A DNA stretch of 64,000 nt from Dillenia suffruticosa. Taxonomy: Eukaryota; Streptophyta; Magnoliopsida; Dilleniales; Dilleniaceae. The stretch lies in assembly GCA_033439265.1 (NCBI GenBank), contig JAVTVX010000031.1, positions 357,501-421,500 of the forward strand, in the 5' to 3' direction. The translations under genes and the position numbers were made by a program. The notes beneath the pieces are model-generated. The model saw only the letters and a program-made list of their open reading frames with translations. It made no database searches and had not been told where the DNA came from. This document shows, piece by piece, positions 54,035 to 64,000 of this stretch. Numbering within the stretch: the first letter of the stretch is position 1; every line of letters begins with the position of its first letter.

Positions 54035-54231
54035 TGCCAACACTTATTGATATAGGTGGAATGGATATTTTCATCTTTTAACTAGATCAGGAGTTCGATT
54101 TTCTCTTAATACGGAAAAAATAATGTTGAAAGATCTATCCCCACAAAGTGACCCCTGTAGTGGTCACTCCAGATTAGTCGAGATGAAATTCTAAATACTG
54201 AATGGTGGCCAATCCATGATACAAAAAAAAA
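54035..54231 (+). mobile_element. tRNA-derived SINE, third copy, opposite orientation
   Basis: An A-box-like TGATATAGGTGG (54048) and B-box-like AGGAGTTCGATT precede a body that ends TGGCCAATCCATGATACAAAAAAAAAA. Target duplication AGAATGTCCCA (54024-54034) and AGAATATCCCA (54232-54242), one change. It lies about 118 bases from the inverted copy at 53716-53916. Confidence 0.82.
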
Positions 54232-54242
54232 AGAATATCCCA

Positions 54243-55540
54243 CACACTTGATCTTCATCCCTTTATTTTTGCCCTAACATGTGTCCTCTGATTTCTTTGA
54301 CTATATGCACTACGCTCCGACCCCAAGTAGAGAGAAACCGTTAAAAATACAAATCATGGATAGAATTTACTTTCACTATCCTAATCCTTTTTTTTTTGTG
54401 AGGTTTTCCACAGAGTGGAAATCCCTATGAAAAATTATGGCATACCGCAAAAAGTGGCAAGCACATTGTATTATTTAATAAAAGGAGAAAAAATAATTTG
54501 TTCTGATAAGACCTAACCACTTTCATTAATATCCCCATTTGTTTTATTGGTATCCCCCCATGTCACATCACTCATCCTTACATTGATTTAGAATAATCAT
54601 ATACGTTTTTAACAATACAAAATCAACACATTCATTAGACTCTCTACTACATCAATGTCAATTTTGATCTCAAAGGAAATGCTAATTCTTTCATATTTCC
54701 TCCTTCACAATAACCTTTTCCTGCCTCTCCATCGATAGTTTTCATATTCACTTTTCATCTAACATCCTCACCAATATGTCTATACTCTTCTCTACTTCAA
54801 TTTTCATCATTTGTCTAACCATAATACAACCTCCTTTACTAGTTGCTTCCGATTTTTTCATTAACCTCTCTACTAATCCATAAATGCTCTAGTTGCATAT
54901 ACTTTCTCTAACCCCTCAAGCATATCCTTTGTTCCCACTTCATATACTTTTCTAACTCCTATATCAACCTCTTCATTAATAAACTTACTTCCTCTTAGAA
55001 CTAATACTTTCCCATACAGTTAAATCCATTGTCGTTTTGATCACTTAGATCTTCATAGAGAACACCTCCTTCCATATTTTTAACTACATAAAGTTGTTTT
55101 TTCTTTTTTTCATAAATTTAAATTTCTAAATTAGTGTTACCAGAATTTTGATATCTTTGATACGATATTCATACAAGATACAACTCTCAAAGATTTCCTC
55201 TCAAAATGAATCACAATTTTACAAAATAATAATATGCTTAAAATTAATAGACTTAAAAATTCAAAGAGAAATGGGAAAAAGCAATAACAATATCCTATTC
55301 TATTCAAATGAAGACAACTAAACAAGTTCTTCTTTGTTAATAACCTTAGGACCACTAATTTTCATGTTGGGGGTTAAAAATAGTAAAGATGTAGAAAAAG
55401 TGGAGAATGAGAGAAGGAGATAGCAAAATCAAGGTTTCAATTTCAAAACCTCAATTGTGTTAGGTGTGTTTAGAAACTAAAATTAAGGTTTTAATTTTGG
55501 ATATTAGTTACGCTTAGCTTGCTTGTAAAAAGGTAGGCGC
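54243..55540. other. AT-rich intergenic sequence
   Basis: No gene or repeat recognised. The minus-strand frame at 55137-55355 is hydrophobic but has no support as a gene. Confidence 0.35.
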
Positions 55541-56089
55541 ACTATAAAATAAAACCATTATGTCGACGGTAACGTTTACTGTCGATAGACCGTTTTTTGA
55601 AACTATACAAATGATTATGGTTGAAACCGTTGGAAATAATATAGATTTTCTGACGGTTTTAAAATGGTCGTCAATAAAACAATTTGAATCGTGGGTAAAG
55701 GTAGCAAACCGTTTGTATAAACAAGAATTTATACTTACAGATATAATAACGTCTGAATTTACATATCTCTATCCTTACGGCTATAAGTTGTGATGACAAA
55801 ATATAGATTTTAAAGTCATGATTTTAAAATGTGTCTGTATAGACAAAACTATATGCACAGCGGTTGTGATGATGATAAATATAGTAAGAAACGGTAAGTA
55901 TAAAAGAGTATAGTAAATAGCAATAAGTGTAAAAAATATAAGGTATGGAAAGTGTAGAGATGTAAGGTAGGTAACTGTAGAATATATAAGATACGGTAAG
56001 TTGCGGTAAGTATGGTAAATATAGGATATTTAAGATATGATAAATGTAAGATATATAAATTGACGTTTAGAAGAGTGTCGAAAATAATT
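55541..56089. repeat. Possible left end of a DNA element before the hairpin array
   Basis: CACTATAAAATAAAACC at 55541 is CACTA-like and is followed by GTCGACGGT, CGACGGTT-type words that recur inside the array (57700, 58215, 58610). From about 55880 short words such as GGTAAGTATAG and AAGATATGG repeat. No matching right terminus with TAGTG was found, so the CACTA reading is weak. Confidence 0.3.
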
Positions 56090-57600
56090 TATCGGGTATA
56101 TATATTAGTGAATGTTACTATTTCATAGTAAATGTTACTATAATTTATTGTAATTATATAGTAAACGTTACTATATGTTATTATCTGTTAATTCTGATTA
56201 GATTAATAGTAAATGTTACTATTCTTTTATCATGAGAGAAAAATAAATTTAGTAACTTTCACATCCGTTATTATAATAGTAAATGTTACTATATTTTATT
56301 ATGGTGATATAGTAAATATTATTATATTTTATTATCTATTAATTTGACTATTATGATTAACTTAATAGTAAATATTAGTATCTTTTATGATGATAAAAAA
56401 ATAAATTTACTACTTTTTATATGTGTTATTATAATAGTAAATGTTACTATATTTTATTGTGATTACTTAGTAAATATTACTATATGTTATTATCTGTTAA
56501 TTCGACTATTGTGATTAATTTAATAGTAAATATTACTATCATTTTATCATGAGAGACAAATAAATTTACTATTTTTCACATCCGTTATTATAATAGTAAA
56601 TGTTACTATTTTATAGTAAATATTATTATATTTTATTACGGTTACATAGTAAACGTTACTATAACTTATTATTTGTTAATTCGACTATTGTGTTTAATTT
56701 AATTGTAAATGTTAGCATTCTTTCATCATGAGAGACAAATAAATTTACTATTTTTCACATCCGTTATTATAATAGTAAATATTACTAATTTATAGTAAAT
56801 GTTATTATATTTTATTGTAATCATATAGTAAACGTTACTATATTTTATTATCTATTAATTCGATTATTGTGGTTAACTTAATAGTAAATGTTACTATCCT
56901 TTCATTATGAGAGACAAATAAATTTACTAATTTTCACATTAGTTATTAAAATAGTAAATATTATTATTTTATAGTAAATGTTACTATATTTTATTATGCT
57001 TACATAGTAAATGTTACTATATCTTATTATCTGTTAATTCGACTATTGTGATTAGATTAATAATAAATGTTACTGTCCTTTTATAATGAGAGATAAATAA
57101 ATTTACTATATTTCACATCTATTATTATAATAATAAATGTTACTATTTTATAATAAATGTTGTTTTATTTTATTGTGATTATATACTAAATGTTACTATA
57201 TCTTATTATCTATTAATTTGACTATTGTGTTTAGTTTAATAGTAAATGCTACTATCATTTTATTATGAGAGATAAATAAATTTACTAACTTTCACATCCG
57301 TTATTATAATAGTAAATATTACTATTTTATAGTAAATGTTACTATATTTTACTGTAATTATATAGTAAATATTACTATATTTTATTATCTATTAATTAGA
57401 CTATTGTGGATAGTTTAATAGTAAATATTACTATTTTATAATGAGAGACAAATAAATTTATTATTTTTCACTTATATTATTATAATAGTAAATGTTACTA
57501 TTTTATAATAAATATTATTATATTTTATTGTATTTATATAGTAAATATCATTATATTTTATTATCTGTTAATTCGACTGTTGTGTTAGTTTAATAGTAAA
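56090..57600. repeat. Tandem array of ~160-180 bp units with paired hairpin motifs
   Basis: The landmark TTATTATAATAGTAAAT, usually after CACATCCG, recurs near 56264, 56425, 56582, 56761, 56941, 57121, 57299 and 57477, so early units are about 160 bp and later ones about 178-180 bp. The longer units carry an extra ~20 bp hairpin word. Each unit holds several copies of ATAGTAA-NNN-TTACTAT, a 7-bp inverted repeat with a 3-base spacer (ATG, ATA, ACG), plus the shared strings ATGAGAGACAAATAAATTTA and CTGTTAATTCGACTATTGTG. Confidence 0.88.
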
Positions 57601-59035
57601 TGTTACTATAAAGTTCTCGTTAAAATGTTAAAATGGTATATTGTAAAATAAAATATGAATTAAAATAAATTAATCATAAAATTGGTGGTTCATGTCTCGT
57701 GTCGACGGTTCATTGTATTATATACTACTATATTACTATATTACTAGTAGTAAATGTTACTATATTAGACTATTTTGTATTATATAAAAACCGGCGGTAC
57801 TATATTAGTAGCTTACTATATTGTGATACATAAATGACACAACTTATTATAATAGTAAATGTTACTATATTTTATTGTAGTTACATAATAAATATTAATT
57901 CATGCTATTATCTGTTAATTGAACTATTGTGGTTATAAAAGTTACTATCTTTTTATCATGAGAGACAAATAAATTTATTAATTTTCACATCCGTTATTAT
58001 AATAATAAATGTTACTATATTTTATTGTGATTATATAGTAAATGTTATTATATCTTATTATCTGTTAATTTGACTATTGTGATTATCTTAATAGTAAATG
58101 TTACTATGGAGTTTTCGTTGAAATGTTAAATTTGAAATATTAAAATGGTATATTGTTAAATTAAATGTAAATTAAAATAAATTAATGTTAAAATCGTTAG
58201 TTCATGCCTCATGCCGACGGTTCATTGTACTATATACTACTATATTATTATATTACTAGTAGTAAATATTACTATATTATACTATTTTGTATTATATAAA
58301 AACCGACAGTACTATATTAGTAGTTTACTACATTGTGATATATAAATGCTACAACTTATTATAATAGTAAATGTTATTATTTTATAGTAAATAATACTAT
58401 ATTTTATTATGGTTATATAATAAATGTTATTATATATTATTATCTGTTAATTTGACTATTGTGATTAGTTTAATAGTAAATATTATATGAAATTCTCGTT
58501 GAAATGTTAAAATGAAAACTATTAAAATGGAATATTGTTAAATTAAATGTGAATTAAAATAAATTAATGTTAAAATCAACGGTTCATGCCTCATGTGAGC
58601 CGGCGGTTCATTGTACTATATACTACTATATTTCTTATATTACTAGTAGTAAATATTTCTATATTATACTATATAAAAATCGACGGTTCATGTCTCATAT
58701 CGCACCACACTACCAGTAAATATTACTAGTACTATATTAGTAGTTTACTGCATTATGATATATAAATATCACAATTTATTATAATAGTAAATGTTATTAT
58801 TTTATAGTAAATGTTACTATATTTTATTGTAATTACATAATAAATATTATTATATGTTTTATCTGTTATTGAACTATTGTGATTAATTTAATAATAAATC
58901 TTACTATAGAGTTCTCGGTGAAATGTTAAAATTAAAATATTAAAATTAAAATGTTAAAATCATATATTGTTAAATTAAATGTAAGTTAAAATAAATTAAT
59001 ATTAAAATCGGCGATTCATGCCTCACGCCGGTAAT
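57600..59035. repeat. Composite 380-510 bp repeats built on the same hairpin units
   Basis: A block starting (A)GTTCTCGTTGAAATGTTAAAAT recurs at about 57605, 58113, 58492 and 58907, followed by ATGTTAAAATCG...GTTCATGCCTCA, GACGGTTCATTGTA, TATACTACTATAT and TACTAGTAGTAAAT, then by one of the 180-bp style units. Spacing is roughly 508, 379 and 415 bases. It is a higher-order arrangement of the array to its left. Confidence 0.8.
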
Positions 59036-59382
59036 ATAAGTTCATGATAAATAACACTATATTATATAAATTAATAATTTCATATCATTATATAATTTAA
59101 ATTAATAATATTAATAACTTTTTATTAAATTGTCATGTGATTAATCAAATGGACATAATTAGCAGAGTACAGTGTTCATGGTAAGGACCGTGTAAGCATG
59201 CGTTATGTAGTAAATGTAGTAATAGTATGGTAATAAGTAGTAAAACTTAGAAATGAAATATTGTAAGTGATTTTTTCAACTCCAAAGATGGTGACATTGA
59301 TTAAAAATATAAAAAAAAATGAGGAATAAAGAACGCAGTTAATGAAAAAGCATGCTGGAAAAAAAGGCGCAAATATAAAAAA
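59036..59382. other. AT-rich sequence
   Basis: No gene or clear repeat; it lies between the hairpin array and a GC-rich duplication. Confidence 0.4.
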
Positions 59383-59520
59383 ATGGGCAACACAGCCGCG
59401 CAGGACCCCACGGCACAGCCATGTAGGCATGCTCACGCATGCATTCTTGCATGGGCAGCACAACCACGCGGGACCCCCTGGCATAGCCGTGTAGGCGTGC
59501 TCACGCATGCATTCTTGCAT
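59383..59520. repeat. Two direct copies of a GC-rich 68-bp unit
   Basis: 59383-59450 and 59451-59518 both read ATGGGCA(A/G)CAC...GGACCCC...GGCA(C/T)AGCC(A/G)TGTAGGC(A/G)TGCTCACGCATGCATTCTTGC, differing at about eight sites. The GC content stands out in an AT-rich region. CG/CA and TG alternation fits decay of methylated CpG. An open frame across it is a by-product of the repeat. Confidence 0.85.
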
Positions 59521-60130
59521 TATAGTATTTAAATTAATAATATTAATTACACACTTAATTTGTAGGATAATTTATATTTTAGAATTTATAATTAAGTGAT
59601 AATTTATATTTTAGATTTTATAATTAAGTTGTATAATATATTATAATACTATATTATATTATATTTATATTAAATTAATAATTTATATCATAAATATTTC
59701 TTTTAATTATGAGTATATAATTTTATATCAATTAAAAAAATATAAAATCTCGTATATCTTATATCAATTAAAAAAAATTGTCACGTCTTTCTCCTCGCTT
59801 CCTCCTCTTTAGCGCCATTTCTTGGAGCCAACAAAATTGGCGCGAAAAAGTTTGGTGCGAGTATTTGTTCATTTCTTTATTTAGATTAGATTTAGAGCGC
59901 CAACTTAATCAATTGGCACCATCAAAAAAATCTTTCTCTATTTATTTCATCTATTTATTTGTTTATTTCATTTTTCTGTTTACAATTCCCCCTTTATTTC
60001 ATTTGTTTCCCTTTTCTCATTTATCATTTATTTCTCCTTGTTAGTTTTTGCAATTATGTATTGATTTATTGTAAATAATACATGTATAAAATGTAATTTT
60101 CTTTACATTTTTATCTTCTCTGTTTTTATA
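59521..60130. other. AT-rich sequence with GGCGC-rich patch
   Basis: 59810-59925 contains AGCGCC, TTGGCGCGAAAA, TTTGGTGCGAG and GAGCGCCAAC words, including GCGCGAAA at 59840-59847, which matches the E2F consensus on the minus strand. Two copies of GATAATTTATATTTTAGA(A)TTTATAATTAAGT lie at 59560-59630. No gene seen. Confidence 0.45.
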
Positions 60131-62340
60131 TTTTTAATCAGTCTACTTTCATTCTTGGTACTAAGTGATATGGCATGCTAACAAGTGGTAAGAAGTAAAT
60201 AGTAACAAATATTTTTATTATAACAAATAACAAAATAACAAATGCATTTCTCTATTTACATGTAACAAGTGATAACAATAACAAATTTATAACAAATAAT
60301 AAATGGTAACAACGTAAACGATTGCTCCAATACCCGGTGACAACTAATAATAAGTGGTAAGATAATAATTGTATAAAATTTATATAATATGCTATGATAA
60401 TAAGTGGTAACAAATGATTTTCAACAACAAATGATAACTGGTAATAAATGATAACAAGTGATATATAACAATTTCTTATAACAAGTGATTTTAAATAAAT
60501 GATAAGAAAATAATTGTATAAAATTTATATAATATAGCATGATAACAAATGATAACAATAACAAGTGATTTTTAACAAATGGTAACAAATATTTTATTTT
60601 CTATCATGTCTGGTAACAAATGATAACAAGATAACAAGCGATAAGTTAAACAATTAATAAAAGTTTGGTGAGTGAAAATATTATTATTGGAGTATAATAA
60701 ATTGCTAATTAAATTAAATTAATATTAATATATCTAATTCATTTAGACAATTAAGATAATATCTCATTTTTTACCAAAAACAAAGTCAATTTAATCAAAA
60801 ATTAGGTTTTGAGGTTTTAAATTGGTGATGAAAATTTAAATGAATTCAAATAGTAACAATTCCTTTTATTTTCTATCTAATAAGTGATAACAAGTGATAA
60901 CAAATAATAAAAAATGATAACAAGTGATGTAAAATAAATAACAATTATTCTCTATCTAGTAACAAATGATTTATAACAAATAACAAATGGTAACAAGATA
61001 ATAAGTGTGCATTTGATGATTGATTGCTCCGTATGTACTTTTGTTATACTATAATAAATAACAAACTTTTGAGAATTTCTATGGCAATAATTTTATTATA
61101 CTATAATAAATAACAAATTGTAACAGATGCATTCGTATTCTCTATCTAACAAGTGATAACATGTGATAATTAACAAATAACAAATGGTAACATGTAATAA
61201 GTGCATTTGATGAATTGCTCCAACACCCGATAATAAGTGGTAACACAATAATTGTATAAAATTTGTATAATATGGTATGCTAACAAGTGGTAACAAGTGA
61301 TTTCCAACAACAAATGCTAACAAGTTATGGTAATAAGTGATGACAAATAGTAACAACGTAACAAGTGCATTTCATGATTACTCCATCACCTGATAAAGCC
61401 AATAATTATAATAATTGTATAAAATTTGAATAAAATTTGTATAAAACCTAACCCGACATTGAAAAACATCAAAAATAATGTTACATATTTATCTGTTTAT
61501 ATGAATCAACGTAACAAGTCCTAAAAATCACATTACTAACAAGTGTAAAAAATCATATTACTAAGCTAAAGTTAATGGGAAAATAACACAAAAATATTAG
61601 TAACATATGGTAAAAGAAGTGATCACAAGTGATTTAAATCAAATAACAAGTGCAACTGTATTTCTGGCAACGTAATAATACTATAAAATTTGTATAATTT
61701 TTTTTTTAAAACTGTATGAAGTTTGTATAAATGGAAAAATAATGTTAATAAAAATAACACATATGAAACATATAAATATATGAGAGGGCATTCACTATAA
61801 CTATACATTTAAAAAAAAGCGGTAAAAATTTTAAAATGCACATAAAAAATTAAAGCATCCCAATAGATTTGTAAAGGATGGAAAAAAGATGTGAATAGAT
61901 TTTCAACATTTGGCGCTGACTTCACTTGAAACATAAAGCCTCAATATTTGAATATATTTTTTGGCGGTATAAAACAACTATTAGCGCTCGATTGAGTTGA
62001 AGTATAAATATATTGTTTGGTCAATATAATATAACTATAAATTATATTGTTTCATAATATAAATTTATAAATTTATTATAATTATAATTATCAATTTTAT
62101 TTGATTAACATTATATTACTATAATTTAATATTATTATACTATAAACTTAATTAATTATCAATATTAATATTACTAAATAATACTATTTCCTAATTTCAA
62201 TAATCATGTTTTATTATTAATATCAAATAATTATTAAATTTAAATAATGTTATTGAGATAGAGTTACATTTTAATTATCAAATAACGACTATATAATTAT
62301 CATATTTCTTAATTATAAATTCTAAAATATAAAATATACA
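60130..62340. repeat. TAACAA-rich repeat array, first part
   Basis: Variants of TAACAAGTGATAACAAATGG and GGTAACAAATG follow each other with irregular spacing and short unrelated inserts. 61710-62290 is an AT-rich module (ACATATGAAACATATAAAT, TTGGCGGTATAAAACAACTATTAGC) that recurs at 63110-63720. Confidence 0.75.
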
Positions 62341-62384
62341 TTAACAGATCAAATAAGTGGGTCATATGATAATAAGCGGTAAGA

Positions 62385-63060
62385 ATTACTAGCTTCTTTT
62401 CGTACAAATAGTAACAATTACTTTAATTGTAGTAACAATGATTTTTATTGTGATAACAATAATAATAAGTAGTAACAAGCGATTTTGGTCCAATATAACA
62501 AGTGGTAAGACAATGATTATATACAATTTGTATAATAGAATATCGTAACAATGGTAACAATTGATAAGAAATGGGTCGTATGGTAACAAATGGTAAGAAT
62601 TATTATTTCCTCTTCGTACAAATAGTAACAAATAGTAACAATTACTTTAATTTTGGTAACAATAATTTTTATTATGATAACAATGATAATAAGTGGTAAC
62701 AAATGATTTTGATCCAATTTAACAAGTGGTAAAACAATAATTATATAAATTTTGTATAATAGAATACTGTAACAATTGGTAACAAATGTGTCGCATCTTA
62801 ACAAGTGATAAGAATTACTATTTTCTCTTCATACAAATGATAACAAATTGTAACAATTACTTTAATTCTGATAACAATAATTTTTATTGTGATAACAATG
62901 ATAATCAGTGGTAACAAGTGATTTTGGTATAATATAACAAGTAGTAAAACAATAATTATATAAAATTTGTATAATTTAATATCGTAACAATAGTAACAAT
63001 TGGTAACAATTGGTTTGCATGATAACAACTACTGCCTCTTGTACAAAAGGTAACAAATAG
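62385..63060. repeat. ~214-bp tandem repeat, about three units
   Basis: The string TCTTCGTACAAATAGTAAC and its variants recur near 62398, 62612, 62826 and 63037. Units share TTACTTTAATT, GATTTTTATTGTGATAACAA, GATTTTGGTCCAATATAACAAG and AATTATATAAAATTTGTATAAT in order. Minus-strand open frames across them (62389-63028) are repetitive artefacts. Confidence 0.85.
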
Positions 63061-63099
63061 TAACAAGTATTTTTATTCTGATAACAAGTATTTTTTAAA

Positions 63100-63720
63100 A
63101 TTATATGAAATTTGTATAAACCGAAAAATAATATTAATAAAAATATGTAATGTTAAAAAGCTACAGACCTAACAATAAAATAACACATATGAAACATATA
63201 AATATCGGAGAAAATAATCACGATAACTACTCCAAAACTATTCACTGTAACTATTTCATTTTAAATTATAACCATACGTTAAATGGTAAAAATTTTAAAA
63301 AAACTCATTAAAAATTCAAATCTCCCAATAAATTTGTAATGGAGGGAGAAAAACGCGCGCAGATGGATTTTCAACACTCTCAATATTTGAATGCGTTGTT
63401 TGGCGGTATAATACAACTATTAGCCTGAAACATGAATATGTTGTTTGTTAATATAATATAACTATAAATTATATTGTTTCATAATATAAATTTATTGTAA
63501 TTATAATTATCAAAATTATTTGATTAACATTATATTCTATAATTTAATATTATTATTTCATACAACTTAATTATTTCTTAATATTAATATTACTAAATAA
63601 TACTATTTACTAATTTCAATAATAATGTTCTATTACTAATATCAAATAATTATTAAATTTAAATATTGTTATTAAGTTAGGGTTACATTTTATATAATAG
63701 ATTTAATGGTACCGGTATAC
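63100..63720. repeat. Second copy of the AT-rich module (1.4 kb duplication)
   Basis: It aligns with 61710-62290: ACACATATGAAACATATAAATAT, CGGTATAATACAACTATTAGC, ATATAACTATAAATTATATTG and ATTTCAATAATAATG recur in order. Offset about 1.4 kb. 63721-64000 is plain AT-rich sequence with nothing recognised. Confidence 0.75.
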
Positions 63721-64000
63721 ATACTCATAATATTTTTATAGTAGTATCCTTAATTTTCTTCATATTTCATTTAATTATTAATTTTATCATATTTCATTTA
63801 ATTATTTTAGTTTTTTCTTATTATTGTAAAGTTTGCTATCATATTTTGATTTCAATTCCTTACCTTTCTAAATAATTAATATTAAATATAATTATCATAT
63901 TCTTTAATTATAAAATTTAAAATATAAATTAACATTAGCATATCTAATCAATATTATTAATTTAAATAATACATACTCATACTCATCTCAATCCATCCAA

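Noticed and set aside
55560-55793. 77-codon frame next to the hairpin array as an associated protein
   Set aside because: Codes for no known motif and contains repeat words (GTCGACGGT) that recur non-coding in the array.
59203-59520. Minus-strand open frame of 105 codons rich in Cys
   Set aside because: It is produced by the 68-bp duplication and AT-rich flank; no homology, signal or codon bias seen.
62389-63028. Three similar minus-strand open frames suggesting a small protein family
   Set aside because: They repeat only because the underlying 214-bp DNA unit repeats; frames are low-complexity I/V/Y-rich.

Overview
The window is nuclear DNA of a flowering plant, probably a eudicot; I cannot name the species. 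The evidence is spliced genes with GT-AG introns, plant gene families (GDSL lipase with intronic layout, type-C-like response regulator), Ty3/gypsy and Ty1/copia retrotransposons primed by initiator-Met tRNA, a tRNA-derived SINE family, CACTA and PIF/Harbinger-like DNA elements, and endogenous pararetrovirus (EPRV) DNA. Only three loci look like working host genes: a response-regulator-like gene (20335-20948, +), a five-exon GDSL esterase/lipase (22787-25110, -) and the snRNP core protein gene SmD1 (26364-47367, +). The last two are divergent, about 1.25 kb apart.

Layout. Bases 1-15600 are almost entirely degraded Caulimoviridae-type EPRV sequence, mostly on the minus strand. It has at least two copies: A (1-5630, running off the left edge) and B (about 7427-15600), a circularly permuted near-complete unit. 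Between them lies a scrambled patch with inverted pieces (5640-7427). The order coat protein, movement protein, protease, reverse transcriptase, RNase H, last ORF, promoter resembles cavemoviruses/solendoviruses rather than the more common movement-protein-first order. A SINE (2919-3111) and a solo LTR (14009-14450) have inserted into the viral DNA, so the integrations are old. Bases 15600-19000 hold a CACTA remnant and unrecognised sequence. A third EPRV fragment (18830-19803) abuts the leftover 3' end of a tandem duplicate of the response-regulator gene.

Bases 26364-47367 are one gene, SmD1, whose second intron (26553-47012) is about 20.5 kb. That intron holds a chromovirus-type gypsy element (27487-33978) with a nested solo LTR; a short non-autonomous LTR element (35118-37422) that carries pieces of two host genes (PRP3 and a paladin-like gene); a near full-length copia element (39223-44018, -); a Tourist-like MITE (45387-46271); and duplicated pieces of the intron itself. 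All splice sites and the whole 114-residue reading frame remain intact.

Bases 47368-64000 have no recognisable host gene. They hold a decayed copia element (about 49650-52230), two SINEs in opposite orientation (53716-54231), then extremely AT-rich repeat arrays. One is a ~160-180 bp tandem repeat packed with a short hairpin (ATAGTAA-3 nt-TTACTAT) that grades into 380-500 bp composite units (56090-59030). The other is a TAACAA-rich array with ~214 bp units inside a ~1.4 kb duplication (60130-63720). I found no CRISPR array, rRNA or convincing tRNA gene. I found no clearly new biological system; the items most worth following up are the gene-capturing LTR element, the hairpin array, the permuted EPRV and the response regulator lacking its phospho-accepting aspartate.
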